Shown here: positions 45,356 through 53,594 of the stretch, piece by piece | How positions within the stretch are numbered: the first letter of the stretch is position 1 | Layout: each line of letters starts with the position of its first letter | From: DATJZH01 sp052146815 | GTDB taxonomy: Bacteria; Actinomycetota; Actinomycetes; Streptosporangiales; Streptosporangiaceae | Direction: 5' to 3' | DNA length: 64,000 nucleotides | NCBI GenBank assembly: GCA_052146815.1 | Contig: JBKQMG010000197.1 | Coordinates: 76,778-140,777 of the forward strand | Position numbers and translations under genes: made by a program | Notes under the pieces: generated by a model | What the model was told of the DNA's origin: nothing | Seen by the model: the letters and a program-made list of their open reading frames with translations, nothing else | The model's database searches: none

Positions 45356-45557
45356 CAGCCCACAGTAACGTCATCTGCCGAGCCGATTGGCTGCAGCAGG
45401 TCGGCCAGCTAGGGCTGGATCGATTCCTGAAGTGAGCCGTCTCGACGAGCCAGGCTGGAACCGCGGAGTGTGAGATAGCGAGCGCAACGCCGCCGGCCCG
45501 CACCTGGGCTGTTCCGCCCACAGAAACAGCCGCCGCGTCGCCTGGATGCCGTCACGC

Positions 45558-45929
45558 TCAGGTCGCGGCTTTACGGGCGGCATCGAAGGGGGCACGGTCG
45601 AAGAGGAACCGGCCGTAGATGATCTTGCCGTCGCTGACGGTGACGCACTCGGCGCCGGGAGCACTCTTTACCGGAACGGTTTCGGCGTCGTACATGATGA
45701 GCGCGGTCTTGTCGTCGCCGTAGGCGGCGATCAGTTCCGAGGCCGTAAGGATCTGGACGAACGGGCCCATGAAGCCCCGGTACGCCGCGGCGCCCTGCAG
45801 GCGGCCTGCGGGCGCGTCACAGATGATGTCGTCGGCGATGTAGGTCATGGCCTTGTCCAGGTCGTGACTGGTCCAGGCGTGGTAATAGGCCAGCGCGATG
45901 CGCAGGGCGGTGCTGGTGGTCTCGGTCAT
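45558..45929 (-). CDS. SnoaL/NTF2-like family protein
   Basis: 123-residue alpha+beta-barrel protein: ALAYYHAWTSHDLDKAMTYI gives the N-terminal helices, and RGFMGPFVQI with later strands gives the sheet. GGAGAG precedes ATG 45929. It is divergent, with a 107-bp gap, from an ECF sigma factor that carries its own SnoaL-like tail, so it may be a target of that sigma factor. Function unknown. Confidence 0.85.
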   Translation of the reverse strand: MTETTSTALRIALAYYHAWTSHDLDKAMTYIADDIICDAPAGRLQGAAAYRGFMGPFVQILTASELIAAYGDDKTALIMYDAETVPVKSAPGAECVTVSDGKIIYGRFLFDRAPFDAARKAAT

Positions 45930-46036
45930 GATCTCTCCTCACCGTGACGGTCGGCGTTGCCTTATCCGTTCAGACACCGCAGCGGCCGTCAGCGGAACGC
46001 TGCGCGGGATTTGGCCGGCCGTGGCATGATTCGGCG

Positions 46037-47059
46037 GTGGAGCAGGGCACGCTGGAGCGGGCTCGCGAGGGCGACGAGCAGGCGTTTCGCGATCTCACCG
46101 ACCCGCACCGGCGGGAGCTGCAAGTGCACTGCTACCGGATGCTCGGCTCGCTGACCGACGCCGAGGACATGCTGCAGGAGACGCTGCTGGCGGCCTGGCG
46201 GGGACTGGCTGACCTCCAGGAGCGGGCCTCACTTCGGGCGTGGCTGTACCGGATCGCGACCAACCGCTGTCTTAACGCGCTGCGCGCCGCCGGCCGGCGC
46301 GCCCCCGCCGAACCGATACCGCCGTTCCAGCCTCCTCCGCCCTCCCGGCGCGGCGAAGTCACCTGGCTGCAGCCGTATCCCGACACCCTGCTCGAGGGGA
46401 TCCCCGACACCGCACCAGGACCGGAGGCCCGCTACCGCGCGACCGAGGCGGTGGAACTGGCCTTCGTCACCGCCCTGCAGCGCATGCCGCCCCGGCAGGC
46501 GGCCGCCCTGCTGCTGCATGACGTCCTCGGCTTCTCGACCGGGGAGGCGGCGGACCTGCTCGGCGCCAGCCAGACCACGATCAAGGGCCTCTTGCAGCGG
46601 GCCCGGGTCTCGCTCGGCCGTCATCGCGGCGGGGCCGATCGCGCCCGGCCGGGATCAGCCCGGGAGCGCGACCTCGCCCGGCAGTTCGCGACGGCGTACA
46701 CGGGCGGCGACGTCGACGCCGTGGTCGCGCTGCTGACTGACGACGCGTGGCTTTCCATGCCCCCCGCTCCGCACCAGTACCACGGCACTGACGCGATCGC
46801 GGCGTTCCTGCGGGCCTCCTTCGGCTCGCGCGGCGAACGCCGGGTGTTCTTGATGCCGGCCCGCGCCAACACCCAGCCCGCCTTCGGCAGTTACCTCAGC
46901 CACGGCACCGGGTCGGCCGCCCTGCCGGCGGGGCTCATCGTCCTCACGACAGCCGATGATCGGATCCAGGCCATCACCCGGTTCCACCTCGACTTCCTGT
47001 ACCCGCGGTTCGGGCTGCCCCTCTCTCAGGCTGCGCCGCAGCAAACGCTCCGGCCGTGA
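46037..47059 (+). CDS. ECF sigma factor with SnoaL-like C-terminal domain (SigG-like)
   Basis: 340 residues. Region 2 is LQVHCYRMLGSLTDAEDMLQETLLAAWRGL; region 4 is ALQRMPPRQAAALLLHDVLGFSTGEAADLLGAS, followed by TTIKGLLQRAR. A Pro-rich linker of about 50 residues separates them. The C-terminal 130 residues are an NTF2/SnoaL fold (FATAYTGGDVDAVVALLTDDA), as in the SigG/SigJ-type sigma factors without anti-sigma partner. GTG 46037 gives the standard start; the frame open to 45944 runs into the divergent promoter region. Confidence 0.9.
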   Translation: MEQGTLERAREGDEQAFRDLTDPHRRELQVHCYRMLGSLTDAEDMLQETLLAAWRGLADLQERASLRAWLYRIATNRCLNALRAAGRRAPAEPIPPFQPPPPSRRGEVTWLQPYPDTLLEGIPDTAPGPEARYRATEAVELAFVTALQRMPPRQAAALLLHDVLGFSTGEAADLLGASQTTIKGLLQRARVSLGRHRGGADRARPGSARERDLARQFATAYTGGDVDAVVALLTDDAWLSMPPAPHQYHGTDAIAAFLRASFGSRGERRVFLMPARANTQPAFGSYLSHGTGSAALPAGLIVLTTADDRIQAITRFHLDFLYPRFGLPLSQAAPQQTLRP

Positions 47060-47408
47060 TCACGCGCCGCCCCCAGGCAGCCGGAGCGCGCGACGGGTAA
47101 CCCGGCCCTGCGGCTTTGCTGACTCGCGGTCCTTTGGTCCGATCTGCGCGGACCTTCGCCCCTGGCCGCTGCCGGCGCTCTCGGTGTTCTGTGGATGGTC
47201 GAAGGAAGCAGTTGGCCTGCGGGTCAACGAGCAACTCGGATATACGCGTCGTCATGTGCGGCAAAAGGGGCCGTGCTGGCACCCTTCATCCGACGGCGCC
47301 GGCATGTGCGAGCAGGAAGATGATGGGGATGCAGGGCGGACCGACGGCTGCGATCACGTTCTGGCGTGACGGTGCTCCCGCCGCGAGCGGCGAAATGCGG
47401 CGCCTCCC
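47060..47408. other. Intergenic, no gene seen
   Basis: About 350 bp between the ECF sigma gene and the Rv1733c-like gene. Lower GC in part, with scattered short frames on both strands, none supported by a ribosome site or motif. Presumably holds the downstream gene's promoter. Confidence 0.45.
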
Positions 47409-48053
47409 ATGATGCCGTGGCCCGGTCCGCGGCCTGTCCCGGCGGCAAGACCTCGCCCGGCCCGGCACAGCCGGCTCATTGAGCGGCTGCGCCGCTCGCG
47501 GCTGCTCGGCTGGGACCGCAGCCCGCTGCGGCGGCGCATCGACCGGGCCGAGGCGGCCATGATCGCCGCAGTGATCGGGCTCTTCCTGTTCGGCGCGCCC
47601 GCGCTGGCTGTCCTGGCAGGCCACTGGATAGGCGCCGCGGGTACGCGCCAGCAGCGCGCGGAGGAGTCGTGGCGGCAGGTGACCGCCATCGTCGAGGGCA
47701 GCACGCAGCGCGACGCCACCTCCGGCCCGGCGGGCACGGTCGAGATGCTGGCGCGCTGGACGGCGCCGAACGGGGGTCCGCGCAGCGGCTGGATCCCGGT
47801 CAGCCGGCAAGCGGCCGCGGGAAGTAACGCACGGCTGTGGGTCAGTCCCTCCGGCAGGCCGACCGGACCGCCGCTCAGCCTTACCCAGCTGCAAGGACGA
47901 AGCGCGATCACCGAGGTGATGACGGTGTACGTGCTGGCCCTCCTGCTCGGCTTCGCCGGACACGCCGGGGTGCGCATGCTCGCCCGCCGCCGTCTCGCCG
48001 ACTGGGATCGAGCATGGCAGGCAGTCGAGCCACTATGGAGCCGGCAGCGTTAA
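47409..48053 (+). CDS. Rv1733c-family membrane protein
   Basis: 214 residues with the Rv1733c layout: a basic cytoplasmic start (RLRRSRLLGWDRSPLRRRIDRAEA), a first helix (AMIAAVIGLFLFGAPALAVLAGHW), an outer domain of about 100 residues with VTAIVEGSTQRDA and VEMLARWTAPNG, and a second helix (VMTVYVLALLLGFAGHAGVRML) followed by DWDRAWQAVEPLW. The last motif is typical. Family members are membrane proteins of unknown function, one of them a dormancy antigen in mycobacteria. Confidence 0.88.
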   Translation: MMPWPGPRPVPAARPRPARHSRLIERLRRSRLLGWDRSPLRRRIDRAEAAMIAAVIGLFLFGAPALAVLAGHWIGAAGTRQQRAEESWRQVTAIVEGSTQRDATSGPAGTVEMLARWTAPNGGPRSGWIPVSRQAAAGSNARLWVSPSGRPTGPPLSLTQLQGRSAITEVMTVYVLALLLGFAGHAGVRMLARRRLADWDRAWQAVEPLWSRQR

Positions 48054-48160
48054 GGACATCACCGGACGCCCTTGTCCCAGCATTGAAAGTTTTGGCGCCC
48101 CGCTCCGCTCCAGAGAAGCTGATAGTTTCTCGCGGTTGATTTACAGTCAAGGAGGGTTAT

Positions 48161-48309
48161 TCAGCTGGCCGCGTAGAAGTGCAGGGCTATTACGGTTGAG
48201 ATGGTTGCGGTAAATGTTGCGAGCGGCCTGCGATAGTCGGTGTGCATGATCCGCCAGGTCTTGAAGTTGGCGATCGTCTGCTCGATGACGTAGCGAATCT
48301 TGCTGACCT
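48161..48309 (-). pseudogene. C-terminal scrap of a DDE (IS5-group) transposase
   Basis: Reading the minus strand gives KIRYVIEQTIANFKTWRIMH, then DYRRPLATF and VIALHFYAAS and a stop. This is the C-terminal end, including the conserved Glu of the DDE triad region, of an IS5/IS1182-like transposase. Only about 48 codons remain; upstream homology ends abruptly at 48310 where an unrelated fragment begins. The left IS end is probably just before 48161. Confidence 0.8.
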
Positions 48310-48537
48310 ACGGCCGACGCCATTCCCGTCTTCCAGCAGGAGATTTTGAGGGCCATCGAGGGAGCCAACCGCTCCGCGTACCATGCTGGCGCTGCACTGG
48401 CCAAGGAGCTGTGCGGTTATGCCGAGCGCGCTGATCGGTCCGCCGAATTCACCGCCTGGATACGCACGGTCCGGACCGGCAACACTCGACGCCGGGCCCT
48501 GCAGAACGAGTTCGACATAGCGCGCCTGCCGCGCTAG
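48307..48537 (+). pseudogene. Fragment of an unrecognised protein, 5' truncated
   Basis: An open plus-strand stretch of about 75 codons: ADAIPVFQQEILRAIEGANR, then YHAGAALAKELCGYAERADR and NTRRRALQNEFDIARLPR and a stop. Base composition is lower in GC than the core genes and the frame begins exactly at the transposase break, so it looks like the 3' end of a gene cut by insertion or deletion. I cannot assign a family. Confidence 0.5.
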
Positions 48538-48823
48538 TCGGCGCCCAGGGCTGGCTACCGTGGAGTGGCCGAACCGGTCATGACGATCCTGACGCGGTCG
48601 CGCTGGTGCGAGCGACGGGCTAGAGCCGCCCGCCACAAAGTGAGCGGGGTGACCAGCATGCCGCGCAACTCTCGCATCGCTCCGTCTGGGGCAGGCGAAG
48701 GACGCGCCCGGCTCCAGCACCAGGCCAAAGAATGGGCTCACACCCAGGCGAACACCGGCATTGCCGCCCGGGGAGCCCTCACGCCCATTTGCACGCCTGC
48801 AAGGCGGATCGCCAGAGAGTCAT

Positions 48824-48867
48824 GTGGAGCTGACGGGATTTGAAACCCCTGACCCCCTCGATGCGAA
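48824..48867 (-). other. 3' half of a tRNA-Ala gene (att-like remnant)
   Basis: On the minus strand this segment reads from an anticodon loop TTCGCAT (CGC, Ala) through a variable region and a T-arm (GGGGTTTCAAATCCC) to an acceptor end GTCAGCTCCAC. The 5' half is absent: the bases before the anticodon loop do not pair with those after it. The T-loop has an extra T, so it is also decayed. Such half-tRNAs are left by site-specific integration into tRNA genes. Confidence 0.6.
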
Positions 48868-48998
48868 CTAGTGCGAGACAGGTCTATGGGGGTCATCGGG
48901 GCAGTTCGATGCACGGTCGCCAGCAATGCTGGCCTCTCCGGGTCGGCAGCGTTGCTGTACTTCGGTGCTGTACGGCGCATGCAGTTGGCAGGGCGTCC

Positions 48999-49598
48999 TC
49001 AGTCGCCATGTTCCCAGGCTTCGATGCCTTCTTTGACCGCCAGGGCGGCGATGACAAGCGCTGCGGCCGGGTCGGCCCACCACCAGCCAAGCCACGCATT
49101 GAGGCCGAGGCCTATCAGGGCGGCAGCGGAGGTGAAGGCGCAGAAGGCGGTCTCGGCGGAATCGGCAATGAGAGTGCGGCTGCCCAGGGCCTTCCCGGTG
49201 CGGCGCTTGGCGATGGCCAGGCCCGGCATGACGAGCAATGCGGCGGCTGTGACGGCAAGCCCTGCCACGGACTGTCCTGGCCGGGCACGGCTGACAAGAT
49301 CATGGATGCTCTCGGCCGCGAGGTAGGCAGCGAGCGCGAAGAACGTCACGCCGATGAGCCGGACGGCGCGGGTCTCGCGCTCTTCCCCGTCGCCGCGCAG
49401 CTGCCAGACCACGATGCTGGCGGAGAACAGCTCGATCACCGAGTCCAGGCCGAAGCCGACGAGGACGATGGAGGAGGCGATGATGCCCGCGGTGATCGCG
49501 ACCCCGGCTTCTACCACCATCCAGGCCATGCTGGCGTATTCCAGCCAGAATCCCCGGCGCCGCAGAGCACGGGCCAGCTCACCGTCCGGGGTGCTCAT
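48999..49598 (-). CDS. Small CDF-type cation efflux membrane protein
   Basis: 199 residues, five or six helices, without the long C-terminal cytoplasmic domain of full cation diffusion facilitators. Helix 2 has FGLDSVIELFSA in place of the usual HxxxD metal site, and helix 5 has IADSAETAFCAF; both Asp/Glu sites are as in the short actinobacterial CDF class. The likely role is divalent metal efflux. It lies at the left edge of the metal-resistance region, 50 bp from a broken mntP. Confidence 0.82.
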   Translation of the reverse strand: MSTPDGELARALRRRGFWLEYASMAWMVVEAGVAITAGIIASSIVLVGFGLDSVIELFSASIVVWQLRGDGEERETRAVRLIGVTFFALAAYLAAESIHDLVSRARPGQSVAGLAVTAAALLVMPGLAIAKRRTGKALGSRTLIADSAETAFCAFTSAAALIGLGLNAWLGWWWADPAAALVIAALAVKEGIEAWEHGD

Positions 49599-49649
49599 CG
49601 GTCTCTCCCGTCTGGAGCTGGGCAGCCTGACATGTCGCGTGGGCTTGAG

Positions 49650-50239
49650 CTAGATGATGCCGGTGCCGATGGCAACGCCCACGCCGATGAGGACCAGGCC
49701 GCCGATGAGTTCACCGCGTTGCCCGGCGCGCATGCCGATTCTCGCGCCCAGCTCCAGACCGGCCAGCGACATCGCGACACTCACCGTGCCGATGACGGCG
49801 GCAACCGGGAGGCTGACGTGGTAGGTGCCAAGCGCGAAACCGACCGCGAGATTGTCGATGCTCAACGCGATCCCAGTGACCAGCACCCGACCGAGTTGTC
49901 TCTGGTCCGCAGGCAGGCCAGATGCCCCGGCGGCATCGGACGCCTGGCCTGGATGAGCGCATACGCGCCGGCGGCGATCAGCAAGCCAGCACCCACCCAG
50001 TGCGCGGCGTGCCCGAGGGTGCTGGCCAGGCTGTGCCCGAGCGCCAGGCCCAGGATCGGCATCCCGGCCTCGAAGATCCCGAACACCACGCCGACGCGCA
50101 CGCGGGTGCGCGCGTCGACACCGGCGACGCCGATACCGATCGCCGCAGCGAAGTTCGACAGGCCCAGCGAGAGGGCCACCAGCACGAGCGCGAGCACCGG
50201 GCCACGGTACCCATCCCGCCTGGTCTGCGTGCGAGTCAC
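49650..50239 (-). pseudogene. mntP: Frameshifted MntP-type manganese efflux pump
   Basis: Two frames make up one MntP of about 194 residues. The first has VLVALSLGLSNFAAAIGIGV, FGIFEAGMPILGLALGHSLA and GAGLLIAAGAYALIQ. The second has VLVTGIALSIDNLAVGFALGTY and LELGARIGMRAGQRGELIGG. The break is at about 49940, where the coding strand has CCAGGCCAGG; deleting one five-base copy restores ALIQASDAAGASGLP and joins the frames cleanly. The first DxxxA motif is LSNFAAA, the second is SIDNLAVG. Alternatively a sequencing error; a five-base duplication makes that less likely. Confidence 0.82.
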
Positions 50240-50741
50240 AGCGTTCCAAATAGCAGTGCCCAGTCCTGGCCATCCCTTCCGATGGGCGCCGACCGAACCG
50301 GGGAAGATCACGGTCCAGGGTGCCCGAAGGGCATCACGTGGGACGCGATGCCCGAAGGGCATCACGTGGGACGCGCGAAGCGCGCCCTTGAGGGTGATCT
50401 TGCCCGGCTCAAGACTGGAGCGCCGGGAGGATGGCCCTTCCCACTGAGGCGCGGTCGGCGGCGTGACGGCGGCCAGCCCGTGACGGGCGGTGCCCGGGGT
50501 AACGAACCGGCGGCAGCCCGCCGTGCGCCGCAGGTGCAAAGGCGGAGCTGCTAGCCCAGATGCGGTCACAGTCCCGCGGGCGCTACGCGCCCGCCCGCCG
50601 AGCGTGCCGCCGTAACTGCGCTCGCCAGGGCGCGCTACCTCTCGTGGGACCCGCGCCGTCCGGCGCGCGGCGCGCTCCGCGCGCCCTTGAAACCGTAAGG
50701 AAGGCCTCACCGGGACCAGCACCGAGGAGTGTGCTATCCCG
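50240..50741. repeat. Non-coding repeat-rich segment left of the IS481-type element
   Basis: A 27-bp unit (starts TGCCCGAAGGGCATCACGTG) occurs at 50321-50347 and 50349-50375, each holding the palindrome GCCCGAAGGGC. It is flanked by an imperfect inverted pair: CCGGGGAAGATCACGGT (about 50299) against GGTGATCTTGCCCGG (about 50393). More GC palindromes follow (GGGCGCTACGCGCCC at 50579). No gene is supported, though long antisense frames run through it. Confidence 0.7.
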
Positions 50742-50789
50742 CCTGATGCTTTACATATCGGCTTCGCTTGATGCTTAACACTCCCGCTC

Positions 50790-52524
50790 ATGCTGTGGGA
50801 GCTGAGCGTGACCGAGCAGAGATACCGGGCCGTCCTCGAAGTCAGGGCCGGGGTCCCGGTGACCGAAGTCGCCGAGCGGTATGGAGTCAGCAGGCAAAGC
50901 GTGCACGCCTGGCTGCGCCGTTATCGGGACGAGGGACCATCCGGCTCAGCCGACCGCAGTCACAAGGTTCATGCCCATCCATGGCAGATCCCGGCCGAGG
51001 TGGAGTCGGCGGTTTGCGAGCTGCGCCGTGCTCACCCCAAGTGGGGGCCGAAACGGCTGGTGTTCGAGATGGACCGGCGTGGCCATGGCACCGTTACCCG
51101 ATCCACCGTCTACCGGGTCCTAGTCCGCGGCGGCCTGATCGAGCCGAAATCACGCCGCCGCAGGCGCCAGGACTACAAGCGGTGGGAACGCCCGTGGCGA
51201 TGCAGCTGTGGCAGCTCGATGTCACTGCCAGCGCGTTCCTGGCTGATGGCCGGGAGGTGAAGATCGTGACCGGGTCGACGACCATTCCCGGTACTGCGTC
51301 ATCGCCAAGGCGGTCGTGCGGGCCACGGCCCGGCTGGTCTGCCAGGCCTTCCTCGACGCCATGAGCATCTACGGCGTGCCCGAGGAAGTGCTGAGCGACA
51401 ACGGCACCGTCTTTACCGGTCGGTTCATCAAGCCCCGCCCGGCCGCAGTGCTGTTCGAGCGGATCTGCAGGGAGAACGGCATCACCCAGCGTCTGACCAG
51501 GCCTGCTTCACCGACCACGATTGGGAAGATCGAGCGGTTGCACCAGTCCCTGCAGAACGAACTGCTCAACGATCACGGCCCGTTCGAGTCCATCGAGGCT
51601 CTGCAGGCGGCCCTGGATGCGTGGCGCCAGGACTACAACACCGACCGCCCCCATCAGTCCCTGAACATGGCCTTCCCCGCGTCCCGGTTCGGTCCTGCGT
51701 CGTCGATGCTGGAACTGCGAGTACCGGCCCGCCAGGGCATGACCTCACCACAGGAGCTAGATCCCGCACACGTTGTCGCTCCCCAAGCAAAAGCGGAGCC
51801 GTCGCGGATAGCGCTGGAGGTCGACCGGCTGGTCCCGCCGTCAGGGAACTTGTGGGTCGGCGGCCAGCAGGTCTGGCTTGGCCCAGCTCTGGCGGGCAGG
51901 ACGATCACGATCTGGGTCGATGAGACCAGGCTGCACGTCTTGCTCGACGGCACACGGTTGAAGACACTCCCCTCCCGGCTCGGAGTGACCGAGCTGGCCC
52001 GCCTGGCCGCTGACGGCGCCCGCCCCGCCAGGCCGTCGCCGCTGCCGTCCGGGACCGGCACCGCGATCGAGGTAGAGCGGATCGTTAATGCCGCCGGCCT
52101 AGTCGGCCTGGCGGGCGATCAGGTGAACGTCGGCTTCGAGCTGGCCGGGCAGCGGGTCACGGTGCGGACGGACGGCACCCAGATGGCCATCATCAGTCAC
52201 GACGGCCTCCTCCTGCGCACCGTGCCGTGCCCAGTACCACCGACGGTGCGGCACCGGCTGCGAGGCGCACGGCGGTCGGCCGCGACCGCGCCCCCGCCAG
52301 CTGGTCCGGTGACAGTACAGCGGCGGGTATCCCAGCGCGGCCAGATCATGGTCGCCACCCAGCGGATTCAGGTCGGCATGATCCACGCCCGGAAGATCGT
52401 GACCGTGACCGCCAGCGATCACGGCTTCCGGCTCGAAATCGACGGGGATACCGTCGCCACGGTGTCACGCACCACCAGCAACGAGATTCACCGCTACAAG
52501 GCCTACTCACTCCGGCGCGGCTAG
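50790..52524 (+). pseudogene. IS481-family transposase with two frameshifts
   Basis: N-terminal HTH (VTEVAERYGVSRQSVHAWLRRY) in the first frame; the first catalytic Asp (WQLDVTASAFLADG) in the second frame after a one-base loss near 51195; the second Asp, Glu and the rest (VLSDNGTVFTGRF, SPTTIGKIERLHQSLQNELL, YNTDRPHQSLNMAFP) in the third after one G is lost near 51272, where VTGVDDHSRYCVIAK would be expected. The C-terminal 280 residues hold three beta-rich repeats (for example VWLGPALAGRTITIWVDETR and VNVGFELAGQRVTVRTDGTQ). Not functional as read. Confidence 0.9.
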
Positions 52525-52596
52525 CGCCGCCGGCTTGTCGATGCAGCATCAGCAAGCGGTGCTGCGGGCGTCGAGATACCGCCGTGTCAAAGACGA

Positions 52597-53049
52597 TCAC
52601 GGGCCTGGCTTGACGGGGACCGGCGGCCGCGCGTGCTCGGCGTCCGCGCCATCGTCCTGACCACCGCCCTCACGGCAAATCGCCCAGCCAGCGAAACCAG
52701 ACAGGCCAGCGAGGGCGACAAAAATGGCAAACGGCCAGATGGTGGCCTTGACCGCGACCGCGATCAGGAACGCGACGACGGCGGCAGCGGTCATGACCTT
52801 CCCCTGCAGGGCCGTCACCTTCATCTCCAGGCTCGCCTGCCGTTCGTCGGCACGGGAACCGATCACCGCGCCCACGTCGCTGTCCTTGCCGCCCCACACG
52901 TAGTAGCCGACCGCGAGGACGACCCAGGCGACCTCGACATAAATCGCGGTCGTCCATCCCTCACTGACGACAACGGCTGCAGTGGCCGCCGTGCCGAGAA
53001 CGGCCACCGCTACCGGCACCCGCAGGCGAGGCCGAATGAACCTCATCAT
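52597..53049 (-). CDS. Membrane protein paired with HTH regulator
   Basis: 150 residues, four helices: VAVAVLGTAATAAVVVSEG, IYVEVAWVVLAVGYYVWGG, VMTAAAVVAFLIAVAVKATI, and FAIFVALAGLSGFAGWAI. Between helices 2 and 3 is the conserved cytoplasmic motif SRADERQASLEMKVTALQGK. Such proteins are regularly found right after a small Cro/C1 regulator in bacteria and archaea; function unknown. Starts 4 bp after the HTH gene stop. C-terminus polar, Pro-rich. Confidence 0.8.
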   Translation of the reverse strand: MMRFIRPRLRVPVAVAVLGTAATAAVVVSEGWTTAIYVEVAWVVLAVGYYVWGGKDSDVGAVIGSRADERQASLEMKVTALQGKVMTAAAVVAFLIAVAVKATIWPFAIFVALAGLSGFAGWAICREGGGQDDGADAEHARPPVPVKPGP

Positions 53050-53053
53050 GTTC

Positions 53054-53251
53054 CTACTCCTCCTCCGGGTCGAACATCTTGTCCACCGGCAGGTCGAAGA
53101 ACCGCGCGATCCGGAACGCCAGCGGCAGCGACGGCAGGTAACGGCCGCTCTCGATCGAGATCACCGTCTGCCGCGAGACCCCCAGGGCCGCTGCCACCTC
53201 AGCCTGGGACAGCCCACGCTGGTTGCGCTGCTCCCGGACCCGGTTCCGCAT
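53054..53251 (-). CDS. Small Cro/C1-type HTH transcriptional regulator
   Basis: 65 residues, almost entirely the helix-turn-helix: VREQRNQRGLSQAEVAAALG, VSRQTVISIESGRYLPSLPL, ARFFDLPVDKMF. Matches the compact YgzD/PA family of regulators whose gene always precedes a membrane-protein gene, here 4 bp downstream. It probably represses its own operon. Lies inside the IS481-type terminal repeats. Confidence 0.92.
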   Translation of the reverse strand: MRNRVREQRNQRGLSQAEVAAALGVSRQTVISIESGRYLPSLPLAFRIARFFDLPVDKMFDPEEE

Positions 53252-53255
53252 GAGG

Positions 53256-53594
53256 TCAAGGTAGCTTTACATAGGGCGCCATGTCAAGCGACCTTTACTA
53301 GCTGGTCTGGTGCCGGAACCAAACTGACCCATTACCGGGCGAGAAAACCGGACCCCGCAGCCGACCTTGAATCATCCTGACAAGACGCGCCTTAGCCGCA
53401 ACGGCGGCTCAGCGCGGACAGAAAATCTCTAGGGCGTGTAAAGGATCAACTGAAGCCGATCCGTAGAGGATCAAGTGAGGCTAGGGAGCCGGCACCGAGG
53501 AGCGGTTTGCCCTGTCCCGCTTGATGCCCACCCGAGGAGCGGTTGGGACGAGGAGCGGTTGGCGGCGCTGGCACTGCCGGGTGCCGGTGGTTGG
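53256..53594. other. Intergenic junction: promoter of the HTH pair, IS end, relic sequence
   Basis: Left 180 bp carries the HTH gene's upstream region (TTTACATAGGGCGCC next to the start, AT-rich). At 53436-53475 lies the right end of the IS481-type element. At about 53484, GGCACCGAGGAG...TCCCGCTTGATGC is repeated in direct orientation relative to the stretch just left of the other end (about 50719), a second layer of IS-related sequence. Confidence 0.55.

Larger units (their letters stand above)
50742..53475 (+). mobile_element. IS481-type element with inverted ends and passenger genes
   Basis: The left end 50742-50781 (CCTGATGCTTTACATATCGG and onward to AACAC) matches the reverse complement of 53436-53475 over about 40 bp, with ATCGGCTTC and TTGATNCTT shared. 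Each end holds two copies of a GATNCTTTAC-like motif. Inside are a decayed IS481 transposase and, past it, an HTH/membrane-protein pair. The right end is 900 bp beyond the transposase stop, more than usual for this family, so either the pair is a passenger or the ends belong to two overlapping insertions. Confidence 0.62.

Noticed and set aside
48824..48867. Functional tRNA gene
   Set aside because: No 5' half, no D-arm, and a disrupted T-loop.
48840..50447. 535-codon plus-strand open frame
   Set aside because: Antisense to CDF and mntP genes and ends in repeat DNA; no domain visible.
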